NCBI GenBank assembly: GCA_019455065.1 | Contig: JACFNC010000001.1 | Span: 310,001-374,000 of the forward strand | Reading direction: 5' to 3' | DNA: 64,000 nt | DNA from: Rhodospirillales bacterium | GTDB taxonomy: Bacteria; Pseudomonadota; Alphaproteobacteria; Rhodospirillales; Magnetospirillaceae | Shown: positions 1 to 8,287 of the stretch, piece after piece | Layout of the letters: the number at the start of each line of letters is the position of its first letter | Numbering within the stretch: position 1 is the stretch's first letter | Translations under genes and position numbers: made by a program | The notes under the pieces: model-generated | What the model saw: the letters and a program-made list of their open reading frames with translations, nothing else | Told to the model about the DNA's origin: nothing | Databases searched by the model: none

Positions 1-1
1 G

Positions 2-451
2 TGGGATGCCACGGCCGAAGCCCTGCTGCATTTCGCCGCGCGCCGCCATCACCTCGTCGAGGGTATCCTGCCGGCGTTGAAACGAGGGGAATGGGTCATT
101 TGCGACCGTTTCGCCGATTCAACCATGGCCTACCAGGGATACGGGCTTGGGTTGGGACGCGAACCCATCGAGCGGCTTTACGCTTTTGCCGTCGGAAATT
201 TCGCTCCGGCCCTGACCCTGATCCTGGACCTTCCCGTCGAAGCCGGCCTTAGCCGCGCCGGCGGGCGCGGCGGCGGTGAGGACCGTTACGAGCGGATGGG
301 GATTCCCTTCCACAGGCGGCTGCGGGAGGGGTTTCTCGACATTGCCCGGCGCGAACCCGAACGTTGCGTCGTCATCGACGCCACAGGTGACGTGGAAACG
401 GTTCATGCCCATGTCCTGAGCGCGGTGCGCGCCAGGTTTAACCTGCCATGA
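2..451 (+). CDS. tmk: Thymidylate kinase, C-terminal part (5' end outside window)
   Basis: Phosphorylates dTMP to dTDP for DNA synthesis in the cytoplasm. The reading frame is open from base 2, so the 149 visible residues lack the N-terminal P-loop, which lies before the window. The family motif CDRFADSTMAYQGYG, containing the DR(Y/F/H) substrate-binding element, is visible near the start. It is followed by a glycine/arginine-rich lid stretch (RGGGEDRYERMG) and a helix typical of the family C-terminus. The stop overlaps the start of holB as ATGA, and tmk-holB is a common bacterial pair. The identity is secure; only the start is missing. Confidence 0.93.
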   Translation, partial: WDATAEALLHFAARRHHLVEGILPALKRGEWVICDRFADSTMAYQGYGLGLGREPIERLYAFAVGNFAPALTLILDLPVEAGLSRAGGRGGGEDRYERMGIPFHRRLREGFLDIARREPERCVVIDATGDVETVHAHVLSAVRARFNLP

Positions 452-1518
452 GCGATTCCGCGCACCCACGCGCCGCCAACGATCTCGTCGGCCATGAGGA
501 CGCGGAGCGCCGATTTCTCGACGCCTGGAATTCCGGCCGCCTCGCGCATGCGTGGCTGCTTTGCGGGCCGCGCGGCATCGGAAAGGCCACGCTGGCCTAC
601 CGCATCGCCCGCTTCGTTCTGTCGGGCGGCGGCGACGGCGGCCTGTTCGGCGCGCCCGACAGCTTGGCCGTTGTTCCCGAGCACCCGGTGTTTCGCCGGG
701 TCGCATCTGGCGGCCACGCTGACCTGAAAGTCGTGGAGCGGAGCTGGACCGACGACAAACCGCCGCGGCTGCGGTCCGAAATCGTGGTCGATGACGTACG
801 GGAAATCGGCCGGTTCCTGTCGCACACCCCGGCGGAAGGGGGATGGCGCGTCGTCATCATCGACGCCGCCGACGAGATGAACCGTAACAGCGCCAATGCC
901 GTGCTCAAGGTGCTGGAGGAACCGCCGCAGCGGGCCTTGCTGCTGCTGGTCAGCCATAGCCCGGGACGGCTGCTGCCGACCATCCGGTCCCGTTGCCGGC
1001 GCCTGACCTTACGGCCGCTCGCCGAGGAACAATTGCTGACCCTGCTGCTGGATCGAAGCGAGCTTTCCGAGGCCGACGCGCGAGCCCTGGCGCGGCTCGC
1101 GGAGGGCAGCATCGGCAAGGCGCTGGCCTTGGCCGGGGAAGGGGGGCTTGCTCTCTTCAAGGAGATCATCGACCTGCTTGCCCGGTGGCCGCGGCTCGAC
1201 GTTGCGGCCGTGCACGCGTTTTCCGATCGGGTGGCGCGGGGCGGCTCGGGCGAAGCCTTTCGCACGGTTACCGACCTGTTCGTCTGGTGGCTCGCGCGCA
1301 TGGTCCGGGTTGGGGGCAGGGGGGAAGGGCTTGCCGAGGTGGTGCCCGGCGAGGCGGCGGTGATGGAGCGTTTGCTGGGGGCCAGCAAGCTTGATCAGTG
1401 GCTGGAGGTGTGGGAAAAGACCTCGCACCTGTTTGCGCGGGCGGAGGCCGTCAACCTCGACCGCAAACAGGTCGTTCTGAACGCTTTTCTGACCGTGGAG
1501 CGGCAGGGACGCCCTTGA
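448..1518 (+). CDS. holB: DNA polymerase III delta' subunit
   Basis: Clamp-loader subunit of the replicative polymerase. At 356 residues it has the usual length. A Walker A-like loop GPRGIGKA lies at residues 40-47. The stretch NAVLKVLEEPP and the following SHSPGRLLPTIRSRC contain the sensor and the SRC element expected of clamp-loader AAA+ proteins. The ATG overlaps the tmk stop by 4 bases, so the two are probably translationally coupled. metG follows after 49 bases. No oddities seen. Confidence 0.93.
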   Translation: MSDSAHPRAANDLVGHEDAERRFLDAWNSGRLAHAWLLCGPRGIGKATLAYRIARFVLSGGGDGGLFGAPDSLAVVPEHPVFRRVASGGHADLKVVERSWTDDKPPRLRSEIVVDDVREIGRFLSHTPAEGGWRVVIIDAADEMNRNSANAVLKVLEEPPQRALLLLVSHSPGRLLPTIRSRCRRLTLRPLAEEQLLTLLLDRSELSEADARALARLAEGSIGKALALAGEGGLALFKEIIDLLARWPRLDVAAVHAFSDRVARGGSGEAFRTVTDLFVWWLARMVRVGGRGEGLAEVVPGEAAVMERLLGASKLDQWLEVWEKTSHLFARAEAVNLDRKQVVLNAFLTVERQGRP

Positions 1519-1567
1519 TGCGCCCGCCGGCTCGCCCAATACCATTGGGAGCCTCCAGGAGATTGCC

Positions 1568-3124
1568 ATGCCGGGGCGTAAACCCTACTACCTGACGACG
1601 CCCATCTATTACGTCAACGACAAGCCGCATATCGGTCACGCCTATACCACGCTCGCCTGCGATGTGCTCGCCCGCTTCAAGCGGCTTGACGGCTTCGACG
1701 TGCACTTCCTCACCGGGACCGACGAGCACGGCCAGAAGGTCGAGAAATCTGCCCAGGCGGCGGGCATCGATCCGCAATCGTTCACCGACGAAGTGTCTCA
1801 GAACTTCCGCGACCTCGCGAAGGCGATGAACTTCAGCAACGACGATTTCATTCGCACCACCGAAGAGCGTCATACGCGATCCTGCCAAGCGTTGTGGCGC
1901 GAAATCGAGACGCGGGGACATATCTATCTCGGTAGCTACGCCGGGTGGTATTCGGTGCGGGACGAGGCCTTCTGGAGCGAGGACGACCTCAGTACGGGGC
2001 CGAACGGTGAAAAACTCGCACCGACCGGGGCTCCGGTCGAATGGGTCGAGGAGCCGAGCTACTTCTTCCGCCTGTCGGCCTGGGAGAAACCTCTGCTCGA
2101 ATACTACGAGCGCAATCCTGATTGCGTGGCTCCGGCGTCGCGGCGTAACGAGGTCATCAGCTTCGTGAAGAGCGGCCTTCAGGATCTTTCGGTTTCGCGG
2201 ACGAGTTTCGGATGGGGAATCCCCGTCCCCGGTGATCCCAAACACATCATGTACGTCTGGCTCGACGCCCTCACGAACTATATCACGGCGGTCGGCTATC
2301 CGGACGTGTCGGGCGCCTACGCGCGTTATTGGCCCGCCGACCTGCATATGGTGGGCAAGGACATCCTGAGGTTCCACGCGGTCTATTGGCCAGCCTTCCT
2401 CATGGCGGCCGGGCTCGAGCCGCCGAAGCGGGTGTTCGCCCACGGTTGGTGGACCAACGAAGGCCAGAAAATTTCGAAATCGCTGGGTAACGTCATCGAT
2501 CCGCTGCGGCTCATCGAGAGGTACGGACTCGATCAGGTGCGCTATTTCCTGCTGCGCGAGGTGCCATTCGGCAATGATGGCGACTTCTCGCACCGGGCCA
2601 TGGTCAACCGCATGAACGGCGAACTGGCCAACGATCTCGGGAACCTGGCGCAGCGGGTGTTGTCCATGATCGCCAAGAATTGCGGTGCGGCGGTGCCTCG
2701 GCGTGGTCGGCTGACCGACGAGGACCAGGCCCTGCTCGACGCGGCGGCCGCGATCCTGCCGAAGGCCCGCGACTTGATGGACCGTCAGCTGTTCCATGAA
2801 GTCCTCGAAACCGTCTGGCAGGTCGTGCGGGCGGCGAACGGCTACGTCGATCGCCAGGCGCCATGGGCGCTGAGAAAGACCGATCCCGAGCGAATGGAAA
2901 ACGTCCTTTACGTGCTCGTGGAGGCCTTGCGGCATATCGCGATCCTGATGCAGCCGGTAGTGCCGAATTCGGCGGCGCGGTTGCTCGATCAGCTGGGCGT
3001 CTCCGGCGACCAGAGAACGTTCGCCCATCTCACGGGTGCGAACGCCTTGAGCCCGGGCGCCCCATTGCCGAAGCCGGAAGGCGTGTTTCCGCGCTATGTC
3101 GAGGCGGAGGAGGGGGCCGCCTGA
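1568..3124 (+). CDS. metG: Methionyl-tRNA synthetase
   Basis: Charges tRNA-Met. It is a class I synthetase with HIGH at residues 21-24 and a KMSKS-type loop KISKS at 301-305. At 518 residues it is the short form, without a C-terminal tRNA-binding (EMAP-like) domain. The start is supported by AGGAG about 8 bases upstream. The stop overlaps the tatD start as TGATG. The run holB-metG-tatD-MBL hydrolase appears to be one operon, an arrangement known in Alphaproteobacteria. Confidence 0.97.
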   Translation: MPGRKPYYLTTPIYYVNDKPHIGHAYTTLACDVLARFKRLDGFDVHFLTGTDEHGQKVEKSAQAAGIDPQSFTDEVSQNFRDLAKAMNFSNDDFIRTTEERHTRSCQALWREIETRGHIYLGSYAGWYSVRDEAFWSEDDLSTGPNGEKLAPTGAPVEWVEEPSYFFRLSAWEKPLLEYYERNPDCVAPASRRNEVISFVKSGLQDLSVSRTSFGWGIPVPGDPKHIMYVWLDALTNYITAVGYPDVSGAYARYWPADLHMVGKDILRFHAVYWPAFLMAAGLEPPKRVFAHGWWTNEGQKISKSLGNVIDPLRLIERYGLDQVRYFLLREVPFGNDGDFSHRAMVNRMNGELANDLGNLAQRVLSMIAKNCGAAVPRRGRLTDEDQALLDAAAAILPKARDLMDRQLFHEVLETVWQVVRAANGYVDRQAPWALRKTDPERMENVLYVLVEALRHIAILMQPVVPNSAARLLDQLGVSGDQRTFAHLTGANALSPGAPLPKPEGVFPRYVEAEEGAA

Positions 3125-3906
3125 TGCTCGTCGACAGCCATTGCCATCTCGATTTTCCCGAGTTGGCCGGGGAAATTGACGGGGTGGTGGCGCGGGCGGA
3201 GCGCGCCGGGGTCGGCGTGATGCTGACCATTGGCACCCACTTGACGCGGTTCGAACAGGTGCTGCGTGTGACCGAGCGGTTTCCCAATGTCTATTGCACG
3301 GTCGGCATCCACCCGCATGAGGCCGGCCACGAACCCTGCGTGGATGCCAAAGAACTGGCGGCGTTGGCGGAACATCCGAAAGTCGTCGGGTTCGGCGAGA
3401 CGGGGCTTGACTATTTTTATGACCACAGCCCGCGTGATCGGCAGCGGGCCAGCTTTCGAACCCACATCGCGGCGGCGCGCCAGACCGGCCTTCCGGTCGT
3501 CGTCCACACCCGCGACGCCGACGAGGACACCATGCGAATTCTCGCGGAGGAGATGGGCCGGGGTTCTTTCAAGGGCTTGCTGCATTGCTTCAGCTCCGGT
3601 CCGCAACTCGCGGATTTCGCGATCGAAACCGGCTTTTTGATTTCCATTTCGGGGATCGTCACGTTCAAGAAGTCCGAGGCCCTGCGCCGCATCGTCGAGA
3701 CAGTGCCGCTTGATCGCTTGCTGGTCGAGACGGACGCGCCCTATCTGGCGCCGGTTCCGAAGCGCGGGCAGCGCAACGAGCCGGCGTTCGTCGCCTTCAC
3801 GGCCGAAGCGGTGGCCGCGGTGAAGGGCGTCACGGCGGCGCGATTGGCCGAACAGACGACGGCCAATTTCTTTCGGCTTTTCGCGAAGGCGCGAATCCCG
3901 TCATGA
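3124..3906 (+). CDS. tatD: TatD family metal-dependent deoxyribonuclease
   Basis: TIM-barrel metal hydrolase of the TatD/YcfH family, linked to DNA 3' processing or D-aminoacyl hydrolysis in characterised members. The N-terminal metal motif DSHCHLDF is at residues 4-11, followed by GIHPHEAG, GETGLDYFYDHS and LLVETDAPYLAP, which are all family signatures. I use the ATG at 3124, which overlaps the metG stop, because the open frame upstream only shadows metG. Length is 260 residues, normal for the family. Its stop overlaps the next start as ATGA. Confidence 0.94.
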   Translation: MLVDSHCHLDFPELAGEIDGVVARAERAGVGVMLTIGTHLTRFEQVLRVTERFPNVYCTVGIHPHEAGHEPCVDAKELAALAEHPKVVGFGETGLDYFYDHSPRDRQRASFRTHIAAARQTGLPVVVHTRDADEDTMRILAEEMGRGSFKGLLHCFSSGPQLADFAIETGFLISISGIVTFKKSEALRRIVETVPLDRLLVETDAPYLAPVPKRGQRNEPAFVAFTAEAVAAVKGVTAARLAEQTTANFFRLFAKARIPS

Positions 3907-4664
3907 AAGTGACGGTCCTGGGATGCGGCCACGCCGGCGGCGTGCCGTCGATTAGCGCCGGGTGGGGGCGCTGCGACCCCGGCAATCCGAGAAACCGGCG
4001 CCGGCGGCCGTCTGTGCTGGTCGAGGACGGGGAAACCACGATCCTTATCGACACGACGCCTGATCTGCGCGAGCAACTGCTGGGCGCGTCGGTGCGCCGG
4101 CTCGACGGCGTCCTCTATACCCACGGCCATGCGGACCACCTCCACGGCATCGACGACCTTCGCGAGGTGAACCGGGCGATGCAGGCGTCGATCGACATCT
4201 ACGGCGACGTCGATCTACTGGCGCGAATCAGGGAAAGGTTTGGCTACGTTCTGGAACCGCTTGATTCGCAATACTATTACAAGCCCGTGCTGACCCCCCA
4301 TGTGGTAACGGAACGATTTCGCGTAGGCGGTGTCGCGGTGCTGCCATTCGTCCAGGATCATGGCGTCTGCGCCACCCTGGGGTATCGCATCGGAGATTTC
4401 GCCTACTCGACGGACGCCGTGAACCTGGATGACGCGGCGTTCGAGGCGCTCGCTGGCGTACGGTTGTGGATCGTCGGCGCCCTGACGAATCGTCCGCATG
4501 GTACGCACGCCCATGTCGACAAGGCCTTGGCCTGGATCGAGCGGGTCGGTCCTGAACGCGCGTTGCTGACCCATATGAGCACCAGCTTGGATTATTGTCG
4601 CCTGAAGGCGCGCTTGCCGGCCCATGTGGAGCCTGGCTACGACGGCATGGTGATCGAGCTATGA
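3903..4664 (+). CDS. MBL-fold metallo-hydrolase (PhnP/RNase Z-like superfamily)
   Basis: A 253-residue metallo-beta-lactamase-fold hydrolase. The metal motif HGHADH is at residues 74-79, preceded by ILIDTTPDLREQL and followed by a late DALTNRPHGTH-like histidine-rich segment. The N-terminus (GCGHAGGVPS) resembles the PhnP-type cyclic-phosphodiesterase group. The gene is coupled to tatD by an ATGA overlap. This neighbour pairing is common, but the physiological substrate is unknown, so the call stays at superfamily level. It ends the first operon; 145 non-coding bases follow. Confidence 0.85.
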   Translation: MKVTVLGCGHAGGVPSISAGWGRCDPGNPRNRRRRPSVLVEDGETTILIDTTPDLREQLLGASVRRLDGVLYTHGHADHLHGIDDLREVNRAMQASIDIYGDVDLLARIRERFGYVLEPLDSQYYYKPVLTPHVVTERFRVGGVAVLPFVQDHGVCATLGYRIGDFAYSTDAVNLDDAAFEALAGVRLWIVGALTNRPHGTHAHVDKALAWIERVGPERALLTHMSTSLDYCRLKARLPAHVEPGYDGMVIEL

Positions 4665-4708
4665 CGGAACCCGGACCGGCCGGAGATTGGTGACGCCATC
4701 CCGCCGTT

Positions 4709-4729
4709 CTCATAAGCGCAACTTATGAG
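4709..4729. promoter_or_regulatory. Perfect inverted repeat upstream of tautomerase gene, candidate operator
   Basis: CTCATAAG and CTTATGAG form a perfect 8-bp inverted repeat separated by CGCAA. It lies 80 bases before the tautomerase start. A -10-like GATAAT sits just downstream at 4738-4743, so the repeat would cover the -35 region. The geometry suits a dimeric repressor site. The cognate regulator is not identified and no regulator gene is adjacent. Confidence 0.45.
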
Positions 4730-4809
4730 CGCCTTCAGATAATACCGCCTACTCGCTCGAATGGAGCAGGGCTAGGATGGCCCGGCGACAGTCACGGGGG
4801 AGAGAAGCG

Positions 4810-5037
4810 ATGCCGCACGTCAGCGTCAAGCTGTGGCCCGGCAAGTCCGAGGAGCAGAAAGCGCGTTTGGCCGAACGCATAACCGAAGACGTCATGTCCG
4901 AACTGAACTGTGGGGCGGATTCCGTCTCCGTGGCCTTTGAGGAGATCGCCCCGGACGACTGGGCGGAAAAGGTCTACCGCCCGGAAATCCTTGGCAAACC
5001 CAACACCCTGTACAAGAAGCCCGGATCCAGCCGCTGA
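4810..5037 (+). CDS. 4-oxalocrotonate tautomerase family protein
   Basis: A 75-residue tautomerase-superfamily subunit. After removal of Met the N-terminus is Pro-1 ([16 protein letters not shown]), the catalytic proline of this family. The start at 4810 is chosen for that proline and for the GGGGGAGAG ribosome-binding site; a longer in-frame start at 4777 would bury it. The tail [12 protein letters not shown] is typical of a widespread stand-alone subgroup whose substrate is unknown. It is monocistronic, with a perfect inverted repeat upstream at 4709-4729. Confidence 0.85.
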   Translation: MPHVSVKLWPGKSEEQKARLAERITEDVMSELNCGADSVSVAFEEIAPDDWAEKVYRPEILGKPNTLYKKPGSSR

Positions 5038-5270
5038 TGTGTCGCGGGGTCCGCCACAGCATTCGAAGGCGGACGACGCGCCGCGTCGGGGTGCGCGGGT
5101 CGACTCCAGGGCCGCTGATGGCATCAAGGCGGTCGGCACTCATGCGTTCAGCGAGCATCCAGATTATCCTGTGGGGACATGTTGGCGGCTGGCCGCGCCG
5201 ATGTGTCGACGGACGACACTAGGACGTCCGCCGAGAGGGTGACGCAACCCGTACCGGAGCGTGGGTGCGT

Positions 5271-5300
5271 TTGACCGCACTCCAGTCCGTCCACTAGAGT
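5271..5300 (+). promoter_or_regulatory. Candidate sigma-70 promoter for mazG
   Basis: TTGACC at 5271-5276 and TAGAGT at 5295-5300 are separated by 18 bases. Transcription would begin near 5307, giving a leader of about 110 bases before the GTG of mazG. This is pattern recognition only. Confidence 0.4.
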
Positions 5301-5324
5301 GGCGCTCCGACGAAATAGCGCGTC

Positions 5325-5350
5325 TTGTCATAATATACATTATGCGACAA
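5325..5350. promoter_or_regulatory. AT-rich imperfect palindrome in mazG leader
   Basis: TTGTCATAAT and ATTATGCGACAA face each other around ATAC. The arms match except for a 2-base insertion (CG) in the right arm. The site is strikingly AT-rich in a GC-rich setting and ends 68 bases before the mazG start. It could be a repressor operator or a leader hairpin; no regulator is assigned. Confidence 0.4.
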
Positions 5351-5418
5351 ATGGGGTTATTCGAGCGTCCATCCCCTTCCCAGGATCGGCGGGCGCAAGA
5401 TGGATCGGAGGACGGGCT

Positions 5419-6216
5419 GTGAGCCGCGGTTCTCTCGATCGACTTCTCGGCATCATGGCCCGGCTTCGTGATCCCGACGGCGGCTGTCCGTGGGACCGTG
5501 AGCAGACCTTCGCAACCATCGCCCCGCACACGATCGAAGAGGCCTATGAGGTCGTCGAGGCCATCGACACCGGCGATGTCGCCGCGCTCAAGGAGGAGCT
5601 TGGCGACCTTCTATTCCAGGTCGTCTTCTATGCGCAGATCGCCGGCGAGCGTGGATTGTTCGACTTTGACGACATCGGCGCGGGAATTTCCGACAAGATG
5701 GTGCGGCGCCACCCCCACGTTTTCGGCGAGGCTCGCATCGCCGACGCAGAGGCCCAGACCGCGGCTTGGGAGGACCACAAGCAGCGCGAACGCCACGTCA
5801 AGGCGGCCGCCGCTGCCACGCCCCCCAGCGCCCTCGACGGCGTTTCCACTACCCTCCCCGCGCTTTCCCGCGCCGCCAAGCTCCAGAAGCGCGCCGCTCG
5901 CGTCGGCTTCGACTGGCCTGCCCCAACCGACGTGCTGCCCAAACTGATCGAGGAAATCGACGAAATCGCCCGAGAGATTGTCGGCGGGAACGAGAAGAAG
6001 CTCGAGGAGGAAGTCGGGGATCTCCTGTTTTCCTGCGTCAACTTGGCGCGCAAGCTCAAGATCGACCCGGAGGCCGCCTTGCGACGGGGCAATCGAAAGT
6101 TCGACGCCCGCTTCCGCAAGATCGAGCAAGCCCTAGCGGCGTCCGGACGGACGCCGGCCGATGCGACTCTGGCGGAAATGGATGCTTTGTGGGATATGCT
6201 CAAACGGGAAGAGTGA
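5419..6216 (+). CDS. mazG: Nucleoside triphosphate pyrophosphohydrolase
   Basis: House-cleaning all-alpha NTP pyrophosphatase that hydrolyses NTPs and dNTPs to monophosphates. Two MazG repeats are visible. The N-terminal one has EEAYEVVEAID and KEELGDLLFQVVFYAQ; the C-terminal one has LIEEIDEIAREI and EEEVGDLLFSCVNLARK. The acidic EExxE/ExxD metal residues are present in both. I start at GTG 5419 (265 residues) because GGAGG lies 7 bases upstream and the family N-terminus begins there; an open frame extends back to 5299. In many relatives mazG follows hflX, but here it is about 3 kb away on the opposite strand. Confidence 0.95.
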   Translation: MSRGSLDRLLGIMARLRDPDGGCPWDREQTFATIAPHTIEEAYEVVEAIDTGDVAALKEELGDLLFQVVFYAQIAGERGLFDFDDIGAGISDKMVRRHPHVFGEARIADAEAQTAAWEDHKQRERHVKAAAAATPPSALDGVSTTLPALSRAAKLQKRAARVGFDWPAPTDVLPKLIEEIDEIAREIVGGNEKKLEEEVGDLLFSCVNLARKLKIDPEAALRRGNRKFDARFRKIEQALAASGRTPADATLAEMDALWDMLKREE

Positions 6217-6239
6217 TCAGGGATCGGGGGAGACCGAGG

Positions 6240-6860
6240 ATGGGGCGTGCCCGGCGGGGCCTGGTGGCCGGTTTCATGTTGCTGGCCGTGGCGGCGGTCT
6301 TGAGCGGTTGCTACCTGCCCGACAAGTTCCGCGCCGAGATTCGTATCAGCCGCTCCGGGGCGTTCGCGGTCACCTACGAGGGGGAACTGGTCTACGCCCC
6401 ACTTTATGCAGACATTGTCCAGGGCAAACTCTCGCCCCAGGAAGCACCGGAAAAAATCGCGGTCGCCGAGCGCGATCTCAAGCGGGACAGCGGGTTCAAG
6501 TCGGTCAAGTCTCTCGGGAACGGCCGTTTTTCGGTCAGCTACGAGGGCACGGGCGCGGTGGGCGGGAGAGGCTTTTTCACCTTCATCAGGCGGAACGCGG
6601 ACATTCTGTCGATCAAATCGCGGGACGGAGCCATGGTGATAAGGGCCAACGCCCTCAGCGCAGTGGACGGTCAGCGGCTTATGCGGCTTGGGCTCGGCAT
6701 GGCCGGCGAATTCCGCGTGACGACGGATGCCCCGGTGCGGGAGCACAACGCCGCCGCTGTGCGCAGCTACGCGGGCTATCAGATATATATCTGGCAGATC
6801 GACAATCCCCTCTCCCCTTCGCCGCGTATCGTGTTGGAAGGGCCGCGGGTTTCCGGGTGA
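6240..6860 (+). CDS. Hypothetical lipoprotein
   Basis: A 206-residue protein with a signal peptide (GLVAGFMLLAVAAVLSGC) ending in the lipobox LSGC near residue 23, so it is probably lipidated and anchored in the envelope. The mature part has no family I recognise; it is rich in short beta-like segments (FRAEIRISRSG, FAVTYEGELVY) and ends in PRVSG. The ATG at 6240 has GGGGGAGA upstream. It lies 23 bases after mazG and 22 bases before the SDR gene, so co-transcription with both is likely. Function unknown. Confidence 0.8.
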   Translation: MGRARRGLVAGFMLLAVAAVLSGCYLPDKFRAEIRISRSGAFAVTYEGELVYAPLYADIVQGKLSPQEAPEKIAVAERDLKRDSGFKSVKSLGNGRFSVSYEGTGAVGGRGFFTFIRRNADILSIKSRDGAMVIRANALSAVDGQRLMRLGLGMAGEFRVTTDAPVREHNAAAVRSYAGYQIYIWQIDNPLSPSPRIVLEGPRVSG

Positions 6861-6882
6861 ACAGAAAGCAAGGAGCGTAAAC

Positions 6883-7650
6883 ATGACCGATCTCAACGGC
6901 TCCACCGTTTTCGTTACCGGCGCTTCCGCGGGATTCGGAGCGGCCTGCGCCCGCCGCTTTGCGGCCAAGGGGGCGCGCCTGATACTGTGCGGGCGCCGCG
7001 GCGACCGCTTGGAAAACCTCAAGGCGGAACTGAAGGTTCCCGTTCACGCGATCACCCTGGATGTACGCGATCGCCGGGCGGTCGAGCGGGCGGTGACCGC
7101 CCTCCCCCCCGAGTTCGCCGCCGTCGACGTGCTGGTCAACAACGCCGGCCTGGCTCTCGGACTGGAGCCCGCGCAGGAAGCAGACCTCGACGATTGGGAC
7201 CAGATGGTCGACACCAACATCAAGGGGCTGACCTATTGCACGCGCGCGGTCCTGCCGGGAATGGTGGCGCGCGACCGGGGCCACGTCATCAACATCGGCT
7301 CCGTCGCGGCCACCTATCCCTATCCCGGCGGCAACGCCTATGGCGCCACCAAGGCCTTCGTGCAGCAGTTCACCATGAACCTTCGTGCCGACCTGTTCGG
7401 GACGCGGGTGCGGGCGACTGTGATCGAGCCCGGCCTGTGCGGCGAGACGGAGTTCTCGGTGGTGCGCTTCAAGGGCGACGCCGAGAGGGCGGCCAAGCTG
7501 TACCAGGACACCCAGCCGTTGACAGCGGACGACATTGCGGAGTGCGTGCTCTGGACGGCATCTCTCCCGCCGCATGTGAACGTCAATCGTCTCGAGGTGA
7601 TGCCTGTGGCACAGTCCTTCGCCGGACTGAAAGTCGCCCGTGGGACCTGA
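6883..7650 (+). CDS. Short-chain dehydrogenase/reductase, YdfG-like
   Basis: A 255-residue classical SDR oxidoreductase. The nucleotide-binding motif TGASAGFG is near the N-terminus, and NNAG follows about 80 residues later. The catalytic Ser140 (NIGS) and YGATK (Tyr153, Lys157) are in place. An arginine-bearing CGRRGDR after beta-2 suggests NADP preference. Overall it resembles the YdfG/serine 3-dehydrogenase group, which acts on 3-hydroxy acids, but the substrate cannot be set from sequence. AGGAG precedes the start. The gene ends 3 bases from the convergent hypothetical gene. Confidence 0.9.
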   Translation: MTDLNGSTVFVTGASAGFGAACARRFAAKGARLILCGRRGDRLENLKAELKVPVHAITLDVRDRRAVERAVTALPPEFAAVDVLVNNAGLALGLEPAQEADLDDWDQMVDTNIKGLTYCTRAVLPGMVARDRGHVINIGSVAATYPYPGGNAYGATKAFVQQFTMNLRADLFGTRVRATVIEPGLCGETEFSVVRFKGDAERAAKLYQDTQPLTADDIAECVLWTASLPPHVNVNRLEVMPVAQSFAGLKVARGT

Positions 7651-7653
7651 TCG

Positions 7654-8223
7654 TCAGCCCCGCCTGTTGCGCTCCCGTCCTTCCCTCGCCGCCTCCTCCA
7701 GATCCTCGTCGGACAACGCGCGCACGTCGGGATCTCGCGTGTCGCCCGCGCCGGCGCGGAACCGCAGCCCCTCCATGTAGGGTGTCGGTTTGCCGCGTCG
7801 ATAATCGGCGAATTCCTTGGCGTAATAGTCCCGCGCCTCGCGCACGCTCCTTGTACCTTCCACGATGTCGTGCATCAGGTTGAGAGCGAGCAAATTGGCT
7901 TCCTCGTCATGACATCTCGCGGACACTTCGCCCGCGGTTCGCTCTACCACCACACTGCCGTCGAATTCGGCCAGCGCCGAGAACTTGTCCACCGGCACCC
8001 GGTATTCGATGACGGATTCGACGCAATCGATGTGGGGTGCGGGAAACTTATGCGGATAATACTCCCTGGAAGCCACCATACGCTTCCACGGGCCGGGGTT
8101 GTGCCAGACGAGCTGGCTTTCGGTTGCCTCGTCCGGGTCGCCATATTTGTCGATCACAAGCTGGGCCGCCTCGCGCGATTCCTCGGGCCAACCGCTGAGG
8201 ATGTGTTGGAGTGTTTGGGGCAT
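7654..8223 (-). CDS. Conserved hypothetical protein
   Basis: A 189-residue soluble protein with no signal peptide or membrane segment. I do not recognise a named domain. Distinctive segments are VIDKYGDPDEATESQLVWH, GPWKRMVASREYYPHKFP, the acidic EFDGSVVVERTAGEVSARC, and an Arg-rich C-terminus. It gives the impression of a widespread uncharacterised family with a conserved WH...GPWKR core. It is convergent with the SDR gene with only 3 bases between, and 64 bases downstream of the phosphatase gene on the same strand. Confidence 0.8.
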   Translation of the reverse strand: MPQTLQHILSGWPEESREAAQLVIDKYGDPDEATESQLVWHNPGPWKRMVASREYYPHKFPAPHIDCVESVIEYRVPVDKFSALAEFDGSVVVERTAGEVSARCHDEEANLLALNLMHDIVEGTRSVREARDYYAKEFADYRRGKPTPYMEGLRFRAGAGDTRDPDVRALSDEDLEEAAREGRERNRRG

Positions 8224-8287
8224 GCCGATCTCCCATCGTCTGAGGCCGGGTCATCTCCTCCAACGATAAGGGCCTTGGCAACGTTCC

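Larger units (their letters stand above)
5038..5418. other. 381-bp intergenic region before mazG
   Basis: No credible gene was found here on either strand; the small open frames have no recognisable similarity or ribosome-binding site. It contains a candidate sigma-70 promoter (5271-5300) and, downstream of that, an AT-rich imperfect palindrome (5325-5350) that would lie in the mazG leader. Both are listed separately. Confidence 0.6.

Noticed and set aside
1451-3028. Long minus-strand open frame opposite metG
   Set aside because: Antisense shadow of metG, caused by high GC; metG has all synthetase motifs.
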